The notes under the pieces: model-generated
The model's database searches: none
Told to the model about the DNA's origin: nothing
The model's input: the letters and a program-made list of their open reading frames with translations, nothing else
Position numbers and translations under genes: made by a program
Shown here: in pieces, positions 12,495 through 24,331 of the stretch
Position numbering within the stretch: the stretch's first letter is position 1
Layout of the letters: every line of letters begins with the position of its first letter
NCBI GenBank assembly: GCA_050084985.1
Contig: JBITNC010000001.1
Coordinates: 160,518,001-160,582,000, forward strand
DNA: 64,000 nucleotides
Direction: 5' to 3'
From: Nageia nagi
Lineage: Eukaryota > Pinophyta

Positions 12495-12723
12495 ACTGAG
12501 ATATGTTTAATATCAATGTTTGAATTTTGTTGAGTTTTGATTCTACTCCAAATAAAGTTATTAATGTGCGACAAAGCGAATAAGTTCGGTAAGCCGGCCT
12601 GGATCATTTGCTAAGGAAGCGTACATAAAAATACGAGTTCGCACAGAACAGCCGGTTGTCTTTTGTGAGGCACAAGCAGACGCGAGCTGACCATCTGTGA
12701 AATTGAAATATAGTCCTTATTAC

Positions 12724-12792
12724 CAATGGGTTGAATATCTCCATTCCTCGTTAGCGAAGGCAACCACAGAAGTTCAGATTGTTTTCCGCCAT
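12724..12792 (-). pseudogene. Short first exon, peptide MAENNLNFCG (TIR-gene type)
   Basis: Starting at ATG 12,790-12,792, the minus strand reads MAENNLNFCGCLR, then an in-frame TAA, then RGMEIFNPL, ending at a good splice donor (CCATTG then GTAATAAGG). The same exon with the same donor is exon 1 of the TIR gene at 46,871-46,960 and is copied at 58,381-58,448. The intron after it would run to TTTCACAG near 12,693, but the sequence beyond does not read as a TIR domain. In all three copies a stop falls 13 to 20 codons in. It may therefore be a decayed coding exon or a conserved upstream ORF. Identity with the TIR-gene exon is clear; function is unknown. Confidence 0.55.
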
Positions 12793-12877
12793 TCTTGCTC
12801 TACAAAAGGCTTCCTCATCAATGAATGGGTGTTTGTGGCGAGGAAGTTTTGTAGGGCAATAATGGCGAAGAACGTCT
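12776..12877. repeat. Inverted repeat (hairpin) with an ATG in each arm
   Basis: The arms are 12,776-12,816 and 12,840-12,877 with a 23-nt spacer. About 30 of 38 positions pair by hand alignment with small gaps. The left arm carries the minus-strand ATGGCGGAAAAC and the right arm the plus-strand ATGGCGAAGAAC, each preceded by TTTTGTAG(A/G)G. It is thus a head-to-head inverted copy of one exon start. The structure is preserved at 58,432-58,533. Confidence 0.75.
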
Positions 12878-12946
12878 CCAAAAACACCAACTATATTTAC
12901 ATGCTTCCACTTCCTTCTCCTGTAGCGTCAATCCAACAATTGCATG
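12862..12946 (+). pseudogene. Head-to-head partner exon, peptide MAKNVSKNTN
   Basis: From ATG 12,862 the plus strand reads 28 codons (MAKNVSKNTNYIYMLPLPSP, then a further eight) and meets a good donor, GCATG then GTAAGAGG, at 12,947. The first residues mirror the opposing minus-strand exon. The partner copy (58,518-58,602) keeps every codon open and differs by a T at the last exon base. A longer open frame begins upstream at 12,697. No downstream exon can be assigned with confidence and I do not recognise the peptide. It could be the start of a short expressed gene or a dead exon copy. Confidence 0.4.
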
Positions 12947-13321
12947 GTAAGAGGGCATTGAGTATATTTGGATTGGTTTTCAGTTGAGTTTCTTGCTTCG
13001 CCTTTAAATTTTATTTTACACAACTGCTTGCTCTGCGGACTAGATCCCTTTCTGAACGCAAGGGCAAAGATATTTTATTTTACTTTTTTTTTTTTTTCTA
13101 TCGATGGAATTTTAGTGTCCTGAACGGTTCACAACATCTAAATCGTGTATAGAAATTGGGTAAAGCGATAAAAAAGTAGTCTACCAAACGAACAGTAGCA
13201 TCGATTACCTAGATCAAACTTCCTTGCAAATTACCTAGCACCCTTTGGCCCGTCCAATGTTGAGGAGTTTATTCTGCAATTCCAGCTTCTCCTTTGTGAA
13301 AACTATTCTACATATTCAATA
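12947..13321. other. Spacer after the exon module
   Basis: Moderate GC with a T-rich run at 13,080-13,100. It is well conserved in the other arm (58,603-58,990). No gene, and no promoter element I would call. Confidence 0.5.
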
Positions 13322-13552
13322 TTGTGCATCGTTAACATCACTGCTCTTTTGAGATGGATGCCATTAACGCTTCTATTGACAAAAATAAGCTTGCCAAATC
13401 CTGATGGTATTCTAAAATTTATGGATTTCTATGGGTTTAGACTCTATAGAGAGAGAATGATTGGAAATGTTTTTGGTTATGGTTGTCTGTATTTAGTAGG
13501 TGGCTTTTGTGTTGAAGTTATTCAAAAGTTGTATTTAATCGAAGTTATCTAA
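13322..13552 (+). CDS. Small ORF conserved between duplication arms, unknown
   Basis: The last 45 or so codons (NPDGILKFMDFYGF...VEVIQKLYLIEVI) are open in both arms and end at the same TAA. An extra 9 bp here (encoding three residues before RERM) relative to the other arm keeps the frame, whereas the segment before NPDG differs by a length that shifts it. The start used here is not a strong ATG context; an internal ATG at 13,356 could serve. There is no signal peptide, and the C-terminal half is fairly hydrophobic. It could be a terminal exon following the 12,862 exon, but the acceptor is not evident. It resembles no family I recognise and may be chance. Confidence 0.25.
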   Translation: MCIVNITALLRWMPLTLLLTKISLPNPDGILKFMDFYGFRLYRERMIGNVFGYGCLYLVGGFCVEVIQKLYLIEVI

Positions 13553-15240
13553 TTGTTGCATTTAGTGGACATCTTCTATTTAATAGAATTTTACAATGGT
13601 CACATTAAAGGATTTTGAGTTCGACTTTCTACATTAGAAATAGTTTGCACTTATATAAATTTAATGCTAAGCATCATTTCATTAATTGTGTTTGAATGAT
13701 ATACAGGATAAAGAGTTTATATAATATATATTATTTTAAGTCATACTTATTTCATTTCTATTATTTATTTAAAAGTATTTAAATATTAGCATAATATTGT
13801 ATGTTGGATTTCAAAGGTATGTTAAGTTGATTTTGCTAAGAGTAATCTGAATAACATGCATAATATGTATATACAAAACTTCTTGTATCTTTATATTATA
13901 TGTTCTATGACATTTAATCTTGATTTTTTTTTTAAAGTTGAGTTGATTTGTTTTATGGTGTGTTGAGAGTTTCACAAACCAAAGTGATTGCATCCTTGTC
14001 TCTAGTAATCATTTCAAATTATTTTTCTTTAAAAACTAAGACCTTATTCTTGAGTTTCAAATACTACTTTGATACTATGAAACAAAAAAATTCTTAACAA
14101 ATAATTAAAATATTAGTTTTGAATAAGAATTATTTTGATGTTTTTTAATAATTTATTTAAAATTAATAGTACATTGTATAAATATTAATAGAAGCCTCGA
14201 TAATAAAGAACATCAGGAAGTTCATTTTATCGAGTAAATCTCTACAAATATGTAAAACTACTTTTAAATTATTAAAAATAGTACATTTAATTTGTATTTT
14301 AACTATTTAAATAATATTTTCTCATATTCATTACGGACTTTGATGTGAAATATTTATTAATATTTTACTTTGTAATGGAATTAGCATATATGAAGTGATG
14401 AGACTTATATAGAATATGGATGATAACTTAATCAAATAAAAAGTCATATTTAATCCTTAATATTTAACTAGTGGAAAACATAATTATGATTTATGATTAA
14501 ACTCTATTGAGTCCAAACATCATATAATATGTAATACTAGATTATTTTTACCATTAATATCATGGCAAAGAAGATCTTAATAATAAAGTTAAGTAATATA
14601 AGTTTTACAGTGAACATAAATTAGGAAGGGCTAATATTTACATAATATATTAAGTTAATAATATTATAGTTGAATTAATAAAGAAGAATTCCAACCAACA
14701 TATGACAATAGTAATAATAGATTGAAATGAAATAAAAGTTTAATTTGATAAAAATGAGTTATATAAGTTTGAAAAAGAAAATAGTCATGTAGAAAGTTAA
14801 TATATTTTTATCAACATTGAATTTTGAAAAGCAAATTCCAAATGAAATAATCTTGTTAAAGGATGATAATATTTTTATAATGATTAAGCTTTTATTAAAG
14901 TATGAAATATTTGATCATACATAAAAAATAGGTGGACACATCACACATCAAGCATTAATGCACTATCCAATCAAAATAAAATTCCCATAAATAATACAAG
15001 AACAAAACAAAATACCTTACAATTTCGTGGGGTTAGCTACTATTCAATCAATAATATTACGAAGTAAATGAATGTAACCCCATAAAATTTTAGTAAATGA
15101 GAAAAGTGCTAGCATGCATATTTGCATGCTCATCATTAATGGAAATTGAGGGATTTGTAGATTTCTCATGATTTTTCTACACATTAGAAGAAACAATGGC
15201 CCACCTAGTGTTAGGGATGTTGTTGTAAATATCATATGAG
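13553..15240. other. AT-rich intergenic sequence, duplicated at 59,224-60,900
   Basis: No gene, no RNA gene and no mobile-element ends recognised. Aligns throughout with the other arm, with many small indels. The minus-strand frames at 13,811-13,993 and 15,044-15,235 are not preserved in the copy. Confidence 0.6.
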
Positions 15241-15249
15241 TTTGGCCTT

Positions 15250-18200
15250 AAGTGGCTTGGTGTGGGGTATATAATAATTAATTGGGATATACAGAGTTCA
15301 TCTATTTAGGACCACAATCTCATCATTAATTATTGGAGAATCACAATCATGCCTTCCATTATCACCATCATTATTAGAACCTCTCCATCCATCATTTAAG
15401 GAGAGGAATCTATCAAATCACCCATACGGTTTCTTATAAGGAGAAGCTTTGAAAAAATTCACAACCAAGAGAAAAACAAGTAGGAGATGGATATGGTTTC
15501 CAAGTGTTATTATATCACTAGTATTGTGGTCAAGTTGGTATATGATCTCACCCCTACAAGGGAGGGAAATGACTTTCCTCAAGCGAAATCACTCTTAAGT
15601 TTTAGAAACTAGCAAAACATGACTCAGAGAGCATAAATTATTTTCCCAATAATCAATGAGCTCCTACACATGGCTAACTTTTAGCGTCATCTTAATCTTT
15701 AATCTAAAATCAAATATCATGAAAAATGATAAGCTTATCAATTGAAGAGAATTCTATAGAAGAAATATTCTCTACAAAAATAATAGCATTCTAGTATTTT
15801 CAAAGATGAAATATATTTTTAATTTTTAATACATTCCATAATTCTTCAAGCCCTTCAGAGAAATCTAGAGGCTATTCTATGTGATTGGGGAGCCAACTTA
15901 AAGGTTCTTTTAATCTTTGGAATAAGACTTGAAGAGATGAATTATCATTTTTTCTTACCCATAGAAGGGATAGGTAGGTTTATCAACTCCTACATGTATA
16001 AATCTATGGCCAACTAGGAGACCTTAAAAAATTAGGCTCCAAAGAAAAGAAAAATATTTCCTTGCGTTCAATGAAATTATCCCATATCAGCTTGATTCTA
16101 GAGTTCCATCTCTCTTTGGAAGAGAATAGATTCCATTCCTTATTACTCTTCGACACCATGTGTATGTTAGGAGAGAGCCAAAAGTAATCATGTTTACCTT
16201 TATAGATAAAAAGTGAAATATGTTTAAACCTCTTCCATTCTATCCACCATGTATATTTAGCTAAATGGATACGATTAGGCCATTAAGAAGGAAGGAGTAC
16301 AATTGATCACCAAATCATTTGTATCATTATCCTCATGTTGAAGCACATAGGTAATTATTTTATTAAAAAATCTTTTCATCATAAATCCATTGAGTTATTC
16401 CAAGAAAAAAATTCTAAAATTTAATAACTAGAGATTAACACACATTAAGAGAAGATAAGGAATCTTCATTACAGTATCCATCACTTTTTTAAAGGAGCCA
16501 AGGCTTAATAGCCTCCCATTATTTCCAAATGCTTTTACAAATAAATGAATTAAAGATATTAATTGGTGGTTGGGCTACTATGATGGAAGGCAAATCTAAC
16601 CCTCTCCAACATTTTTTATCGAAAGTAATACCTTTAAAGATACAATGTTGAATTAATATATTTTGAGATTATGAACCCTTTAAGTCTTTGATGATACACT
16701 TAGATCTCAATCAAAAGCCCTGAATGTTAATAGTCTAAAAGATTAATGCCTCATGAAACTATGGGAAGGCAAAAAAATTCCAAGGAAACTTTATGTAAAT
16801 ATTTTTTCTTTGATGTTAGTGCAAAGAAAGTATTTGAGAAGTTTTTCTAACTTTTTATAGTAGGCTTGAGATAGAACTTAGTACCTGACTAGTAGTATAT
16901 AAGAGTGTAAGCAAGGATCTTTGAGAAAATTTGAAATTTACTAGCTAGGGATAATTTCTTAGAGATCTAATAGGATACTTTTTTCCTATATTCTAGATAA
17001 CATACTCCCATAATTCGATAGGGATACTTTGAAATATAGTAGTATACATAAGAATATAAATATTTCATCTATTATAATTTAATGCTAAAGGTAAGAGGCT
17101 ATACAATCAGGTACATTTATAGGAGATTATCCATAACAAGATATCTTAGTTCATTGAATACTTAACCTTGATGCCTTGTAAAGAGTATCAAGGAAAGTAG
17201 ATGCTTGACACATTGAATTTGTTTCTTCCTTTAGAGGAAGGAATGAGTCATCCATAAAATACCCATTGATTAATTATCCATTATTTCTTGGAAGCGAAAT
17301 TATATGAACTAGCCCCTACAAAGCTTTTCTTGTTAACAATAGCTATATGCTTTAATTTCCAACACATATAAAAAAGGGGCAAGAGAAAAACCTTTTCTAA
17401 ATATCTAAAGAGATAAATTATGACTATCTAAATACCATCAAGAGTAAGTGTTGATAACACATGGTTGAAGAGAATTTCAATCGAGGAAATAAATGCAATA
17501 CCAAATCTAATTTCCTTAATCATGTAAAGAATGGAATTCCATTCAATCTTTTCATAAGATTTTTTAAAGTCAATTTTTATGGAAAGTAAATGTTGCTAAG
17601 TAGCTCAAGCCCATTCCACACCTTCCTACATAACAATCAAATTATAAAGAATGTATTTATTTTGAATGAAATCCATTTATTTAGGATGAAGAATATAGGG
17701 AGAGAAAAAGCCTTAGCATTAATGCTAAAGGTTTTACTATGATCTTGTAGCTTACAATGAATAAAGTAATAATACTATAGCTAGCAAGAAATTTAGGATC
17801 TCCTAACTTGTATATGAACTTGATATTTTCTTTAGTTATTATGTGATCCTACAAGACTTTGACAAGAACTTCATGATGAATGAGAAGAGGTTCTGGATCA
17901 ACTACATCCCAAATCTCTTTGCAGAATTCAAATATAAAATCTTTTCATGTACCATATAAGAAAGAGTCATTTTTAGATCCTCGAGGGAGGGAAGGTAGCC
18001 ATATGCTACCTTTTAAGAGGCATATAACTTCTCTAATGTAAATTTACAATATTTAAAGAAAGTATTGTATCTATCCATGGTAAGTTCTCATACTATAAAA
18101 ACTTGTTAATAATATTTGAAAAATATAAGGGAAATATTGAAAGGCTATATGACTCTTACACTTGCATCCATGATGGGTTTAAATTGTACAACTCATTTTT

Positions 18201-19240
18201 GGGTTGAAGATATTGGAAGAACTTTTTAGAGACTTTATCTTCAATTTGAAGGCAATGAATATGGATTATCATCTATGCTAATTTAGCTTCACATGTCTTA
18301 ATATTTCTTAAGTTATCTCTACCTATTTCTACTTACTACTAAAGAGTGATGCTCATTAGATTGGCTTTAAGTCAAACTAAAGTTTGGATAATCTCTTCTA
18401 TAAGAGTATGAATAGAACTCTCACAAATTTCAGCAAGCTTAATCCTTATGACTTTAAACACTAAGATGGATCTAAATATTACATTGTTCCATCAATCAAT
18501 CCAACTAATACTCCCTAAATAACTTGAAACAAGATACTAAACTCTACAAATAGGAGCTACATTAGTTAGATGTTATGAAAATGAGATATTAAAGTAAAAT
18601 GTAGAGTGAAACACCTTGGGGGAAGGTGCAATATTAAAAATAATGGTCATATGATCTAAAATTATGTTACTAAGAGATACAATAATAAGAGACCAAGAAA
18701 TACTAATAATGTGGAAGGAAAATCTTGAATGGTATATAAGCATATCATTTTCTAGTCACTTTAAAACTATATCCTCCTTAGCTTGAAAATTAGATAAGGT
18801 AAACTAGATGAAATATATAAAGTCATTGGAAGTGTTATAAGCATTAGGGTCTACTAGCCCATGATTATTAAAAGAAAAAAAAAATGTATATTGCTTGCCT
18901 ATACAACAACGAATTAGGAAGTGGCCCACTTTATATTTCAATTTTTTAATCATATTGAAGTTGTGATAAAAACCCAAATAGATTAGGGAGGTGATAATGA
19001 TTGATATTTCTATAGGAAAAACTTATCAGGGTCATTTTTGGAAGCATAAATGTTAACAATCCTAAATATCTTTTTATCAATATTAGAAAATGTACATACC
19101 ACTTTGTTAGATGGATCCACACTCCAAGAGATTAGAATTCAATGTCATTTAGGTGTAATAAGGATGATAGTGCCACCTCTTTAATGAAAATTATTAGTAG
19201 AATAGAAAAAAAATTAGACCAAGGAAAAGGGTCAATTCAA
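15250..19240 (-). mobile_element. L1-like non-LTR retrotransposon (LINE) relic
   Basis: On the minus strand the interval 17,960-17,450 reads as the finger and palm of an L1-type reverse transcriptase, with many stops: GDPKFLASYSIITLFIVSYK corresponds to the family's conserved W-RPI-LLN-YKI stretch, followed by KPLALML and then FHSK in place of the usual F-GR. Further upstream, 18,900-19,200 resembles the endonuclease domain (GGTIILITPK ... FRIVNIYA). The lower-coordinate half would hold the RT thumb and C-terminal region but is too decayed to divide. No poly(A) tail or target duplication was found. The whole block recurs at about 60,900-64,000. Class call rests on recalled motifs. Confidence 0.65.
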
Positions 19241-19244
19241 GAAG

Positions 19245-20170
19245 TTAGGTCCACTTTAAGGCCAAAAAGTGAAAGTGTTTTCCTTGATTTTCAAATTTTG
19301 ACACAAGTAGTTTAAAAATTTGAAGCACTTAGACATGGAATTATGAAAAATATCACTGCGATGAAAATGTAGTGCTAAGAGTCTAGTTTTTAAATATGTA
19401 ATTTATTTCATTACCAAAATGATAGAAATTAAAGTTTTATATGTGGATGAACAAAAATCACATTTTATAATATATTATTTTAGGACCATACCATGCATGT
19501 GTTTGGCAAGCATAATTTAACCTAAATAAAAGTATTTTTTAAAATCCTTTTTGGCATAGATACCTAAGGCATTGATATTTTTCCATAATTTTTTCATGAA
19601 TGCTTTTTTATTATTTTCATATAAGTCATGTTTATTATTTCGAAAAGTGCTTGTATCTAGAATGCATAATTTGATCTAAACTTATTCATTTTTAAATATT
19701 TTTATCTTCAAATATAATAGTTTGAAGCTTGTCCCGATATAATGTTTTTCAAAACTCCCAAAAAATAAAAAAAAATTATTAAGAAAATAAGATACCCTAA
19801 TATTTCAAGTATATGGACTAGTTTCATCAAAAATTAACTAAAAAACATCAAATCAAATCTAGTTGAAAAGTAATTTTCATATTTCAAATTTGTACTCTTT
19901 CATTTGTAATGGGTTTCAGTTTCATAAAAAAATTCCATCAAAATCACCATCTAAAGTATGCTCAAAGTTGCAATTTTTTAGTGAAATCAACTATGAATAA
20001 GCCCGTGTAGGTCCAAGGCTAATGGTTGGCTCACTAAGCATTTCCCAAGCCCCAAACTTAGGATGTTGGAGTGAGAAATGAATTTGAATATATTAGGATC
20101 CCAATATATCAAGATTGTAATATAAGTTACATATATCAAGATCTTGATATATTGAGATCTCAATTTTTTT
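19245..20170 (-). mobile_element. LINE-associated segment with an inverted copy at 52,870-53,830
   Basis: This stretch adjoins the endonuclease end of the LINE and is repeated in opposite orientation about 33 kb away. Shared landmarks include a phrase complementary to TCCATATACTTGAAAT, the CTTAGCCTT(A/G)GAC segment and the ACTTTTTGGCCTTA segment. It may be the 5' part of the LINE or an unrelated repeat next to it. Homology with the inverted copy stops at about 19,245, where the endonuclease-like reading begins. Confidence 0.55.
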
Positions 20171-21423
20171 ACACTCATTGAAAAACCATTTTCCATTATA
20201 AAATATATAGAGATTCTAATTTGTTTTTACCTATTACAAACAAAAAAATTGCAGACACCTAAATTGAGTATGTGGATATATTTTCTTAGCTTTTATAAAT
20301 CATATAAGAATGTAATAATAGGGGAAGTTATGGAAATAATCATTTTTTTGTTGTAGCCCTAAATATGCTCCATCCCATATTCTTCTATAAAATATTTATG
20401 CTAAGGTGGGAAGCTAGGATGGGATTTAAAGAGTAATAATAATGATGAAGGATAAAGAAATTTAAGGAGATATTTGGATTGTACTTTGAAATACTAGGAT
20501 AAAAGTTATAATCTCCATATCCATATAAATATTACTTTCATACAATTAAGTCAAGATGGGCAATTGAAGGATACAATGCATATTTTTCTTACTCTAAATA
20601 TATAAACACATTACTCTCTTTAATCTTCAGCATGTCTTCAAATCCTAAATACCTATATCACAAACAATACCCTTTTAAAGGGAAGTCTCCTTCATTCACT
20701 CATCCATTACAGTAAAAATTACATTTGGTCCATCCACACATAAGTTTCTACAAAATATAGTTATCTAGATGAATTTCAAGTTGGAAAGTTTGATGGATTC
20801 TTGCATAGTTTGGAAACTTCTAGCTATAACAATTACATCTTAGAGTAGCTATATATGTGAGAACATCTATTTGATTATTTTCTCTCTTTATTCCTTTCTT
20901 GTTTCTATTATATATATTACACCCTTATTTAAAATTTTATTTTTTCTTTACTATATTAAATGGTAAGCTATCTCCTCTATAAGATGGTAAATTATTTCTT
21001 TTTTAAGAACCTACTCTCAACCACTAGTCCTTTATCAAAATGTGAATCGTTGATTAAAATATTAAATAATTTCCTTTTTAGAGCTACATTTATATTCTTG
21101 GTGCTTCCAAAAACCTACATCAAATGGTAAACCATCTTATCCTATCAATAGGTAAATCATCTCACTATTTGTACCTAACATATTGATCTCTTAAGTGGAG
21201 AGACAATCTAAATAATTATCTCTCATTTGGTCTCTACATGAGTCAAACCATACATATTCCCATCAACAGATCTAATAATATCAATTATAGTTTGCATAAA
21301 AGATGCATATCATAAAACATGGCTTTGGAAAGTACAAATACTCTCAATGTGATTTATTTTTTGCTATAACTCAGTGATATTTTGAGCAATAGTATCTAGC
21401 AATTGCTTATCATCTATATCAAT

Positions 21424-21454
21424 GGGTGGAGGTGGAGGTGGAGGGGGTGGAGGT
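21424..21454 (+). other. G-rich tract, possible G-quadruplex
   Basis: The tract GGTGGAGGTGGAGG continues with a run of five Gs, giving closely spaced G-runs of two to five in an otherwise AT-rich region. On the minus strand it encodes the proline run of the possible gag relic. It supports two-tetrad quadruplexes at best. Confidence 0.4.
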
Positions 21455-22728
21455 CGGGCATGTGAATAGGGTGAATTGTGTGGGACATTTTGGTTTATCT
21501 TATCCAATTTCTCATGTATATACCTTGATAAAGGTAATCTGATGTATCATCCATGATCACAAAAGAGCTCCTACAAACATTAGGAATTACATAGAAATAT
21601 AAATAAACTCAATAAGTTGGATAAAAATAGAACATTGAATTAGTGTTAAATTTGATATAAATAGGACATTACATAGAAATAGAGATAAACACAATAAATT
21701 GAATATAATAGAACATTGCATTAGAACACATCGATTTTTAGAGTTGGTTTGATTTAAATATATTTGTTATAATTTGTATCCATGGATTATGATATATATG
21801 AATATCTACTCATTATATTTATGGTTATAAGGTGAATAAGCAATGCTCCATCCCCTTCCCTTACCCTTGCATATTATTTTAGAATCATACTAAGGTCTAC
21901 ATGTGATGACAAATGAATGGATCATACCATAAAGGTATCAGTCATGGGAAAAGAAAATGTAAAGGTGATGGAATCTTAATTGAATACCCATAACAAATCA
22001 CTATAACATAAAGTATTTATGATAAGGAGAAGAAAATACGAAGGTAGTGGGCTGCTTACTTAGTGGATGTCATGCTAGTGGATCAATACATTTTCAATAG
22101 GCATTTGGTTCTCTAAGTAGACTATGATGGTCTCTCAAACCTGAGCTCTGATGGTCAATCTTGAGTACTAACTATTTATGGAAATGGCCAACTCTAATAA
22201 CTGATCTTCCAATTATGGAAGTGTGCCCTTACCTCATATAAAAGCATAGATAACAATATGAACACCCCATACATAGAAAATGCAAAACCTTCCTCTTCCC
22301 AAATGAAAATCCTACTATAACCTTGGAATCATATCCCTTACCAATCAAACATGGTTATTGAAATGAATGTGAGCATGGATACAATTTCCCTAACGTGAAG
22401 CAACCTTTCATCTTGCCAGGGAAGTCCTTACATGCACATTTAACATTCCTTTTAAATAAAGAATAAATTTAACAATTAAATTTATATATAATTTTAAAAT
22501 ATATAATATAAATTAGAATAATAATAAAAAAATAAGAATTAAAAACTAACAATAATAATTAAAAAATTAATAATAAGAAAAAAGTACCAATAAAAAATTA
22601 ATAATAATAATAATAATATAGTTTTTATCAATAGGGATAGTTCCGTTCAAATATCTTTTTAATTTGTGTGATTGCGTAATATTTTTGTTTTATAAAAGTA
22701 TTGAAGGTTATATCATTTTTACAACTTA

Positions 22729-22807
22729 TAATATTCTTCTTTTATGAAAAATAATTATTCAAATATTTAATTGATATATATTTACTTCACTACCAATAAA
22801 TCAATAG

Positions 22808-22871
<64 letters not shown>

Positions 22872-22951
22872 CTTCAATATTCTTCTTTAAAGAAAAATAA
22901 TTATTCAAATTGATATATATTACTTCTCTACTAACAAATCAATCAATTTAA
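22729..22951. repeat. Direct repeat of about 75 bp flanking an (AT)n microsatellite
   Basis: The left unit (about 22,729-22,807) and right unit (about 22,877-22,951) share the order ATATTCTTCTTT, AAAAATAATTATTCAAA, TTGATATATATT, ACTTC, CAAATCAATC or close variants. Between them lies an uninterrupted AT dinucleotide run, about 22,811-22,869. Confidence 0.75.
22811..22869. repeat. (AT)n microsatellite, about 29 units
   Basis: Perfect alternating AT run of about 59 bp. Likely length-polymorphic and prone to assembly error. Confidence 0.9.
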
Positions 22952-23314
22952 AAGAATAATAAAAAAATCTACTTATCAGTTGAAATCAGACTGATACAAC
23001 GCACTGAAGTAATAAAACAAAAAACCGTCTTACAATGTAAAATATCTCAATACAAAATCACACCGTAAAATATGTGTTGTACTCTTTGTATCTTATATCA
23101 ACTCATAAAGTTAACTTTTGCCAATAAAAGAAATAATGCTTACCATAATGATTTGTTGTGAGCATGTCCATGAAAATCCGAAAACTTGGGAAACATATGG
23201 GTTAATTAATGCAAACCTCGTAAGAGTGTACCTCTACGACAGTTCCAGATGCATAATTAAGAAGAGCCATGTGCTGTTTAGAATTCAGAATTTTGAGTAG
23301 CTATTTCCTTTACA

Positions 23315-24331
23315 TTAAATTCCGTGCTCTGGTGCGTATAGCCCTCGTCTTTCTCCTCTATATTCCGAAGGACAATTCGAAAAGCCAGTCCTCTTGATAT
23401 CTGCCGAGTTCCTTAGTTCTAGTTCTGTCTCTGCTGTGCGTGTCCAAGGCCCTGTGTAGCATCTAGGAAATGCCATGGAAGAAAATAATAACAACGTACC
23501 CATGTTCCATTTGCGCAGGGTCATTTCATACCCTTTATCTCCCTCGCAAAAATGCTTGTTTCTCAAAGGTCTCAAAGTCACGTTCTTCGCCACAACTGCA
23601 AACACCCTCAAACTCGAATCCCAATTTAATGGACACCCACTTGGATCTGATATTCGTCTGGTGTCTCTTCCCCTTCCGCCCAATGATGGCCTCCCTCCAG
23701 GTTCTGAGAGCGCTGATGTTTTTTCCACAATCCAATCCTAATTGTTGGTTTGCTCCTCCCATAAGCTGTCAACACCCTTCGAGGAATGGTTGGAGACGAC
23801 GCAGAAGAAGCCCTTCTGCATAATAAGCGACGTCTTACTATGTTATTGGTTACCCGTTTCTGCTTCCACGTTTGGAATTCCCTGCATCGCCTTCCATGGG
23901 TTTGGTGCCTTTGGGGCGTCAGTCATGCAATATCTCTTCACAAATCGTGTAGAGGAGGTCATAAGTTGTCGTGAAATAATTAGATCCGAGACCATTGTAT
24001 GGATATTAATCTTACGCGTGAGGTTCCTTATTGTTGAGAAGCGAGAACCCGCTATCGGCATCACCCTCGAGGATAGTGTTTCAAAAGGGTATTTACAGAG
24101 GCCAAGGAGAGCTGCACCGCAACGCTTGTAAAGACGTCGGATGTCCTGGAAGGAGGATATGTCCGCTATTTAGAGGAATCCACGGGTAAAGACCGTTTGG
24201 CTCGTAGCTTCTGATCGTCATCTGCATCAGGTACACCCTCCTGTCTCAGATTGTATTCGTTGGTTAGATAGTCAGAAAACATGATCTATGATGTATATCT
24301 CGTTTGGATCTCAGATATTTCTCTCGTCAAG
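23315..24331 (+). pseudogene. UDP-glycosyltransferase (family 1) pseudogene, 5' part
   Basis: Plant family-1 glycosyltransferases move sugar from a UDP-sugar to small molecules in the cytosol. From ATG 23,475 the plus strand, read over shifting frames, gives the N-terminal acceptor domain: a PFAQGHFIPFISLAK segment carrying the catalytic-type His, then GLKVTFFATTAN, then IRLVSLPLPPNDGLPPG. After an in-frame TAA (23,739-23,741) come SSHKLSTPFEEWLE and PFCIISDVLL, later DINLTREVPY, LEGGYVRYLEESTGK, CIRWLDSQK and MYISFGSQIFLSS. At least five frameshifts and several stops break it. At 24,331 a Copia element enters, and the gene resumes at 29,105. 23,315-23,474 is the GC-richer 5' flank. Family call is secure; subfamily and substrate are unknown. 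Confidence 0.88.
24327..24331. repeat. Target-site duplication TCAAG, left side of Copia element 2
   Basis: Precedes the LTR start TGTTAGAATC. The right-hand counterpart is TGAAG at 29,100-29,104, which differs at one base. It falls inside the glycosyltransferase reading frame. Confidence 0.7.

Larger units (their letters stand above)
201..20170 (+). repeat. Left arm of a direct segmental duplication (partner begins at 55,475)
   Basis: From about 201 onward this sequence aligns in the same orientation and order with 55,475-64,000. Matched landmarks are the gag fragment, the unique sequence 542-1,238 plus 8,152-9,810, the hairpin exon module, the small ORF at 13.3 kb and the LINE relic. Two blocks are present only here: the Copia element 1,239-8,146 and the segment 9,811-12,478. 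Alignment is by eye. It can be followed to about 18.24 kb, where the partner leaves the window, so the true right edge is unknown; the end given is the end of the LINE relic. Upstream of about 200 the two copies no longer match. Confidence 0.85.
20171..23314. other. AT-rich stretch without recognised genes
   Basis: No coding domain is secure. A minus-strand reading at about 21,300-21,480 gives a proline run followed by DIDDKQLLDTIAQNITEL, which recalls the N-terminus of Ty3/Gypsy gag proteins; this is weak. 22,440-22,620 is almost entirely A/T with AAT repeats. The short plus-strand frame at 23,118-23,300 has no family resemblance. Confidence 0.5.

Noticed and set aside
23315-23728. 137-codon minus-strand open frame
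   Set aside because: It is antisense to the glycosyltransferase 5' part, whose domain motifs are clear on the plus strand; the minus-strand peptide has no family resemblance.
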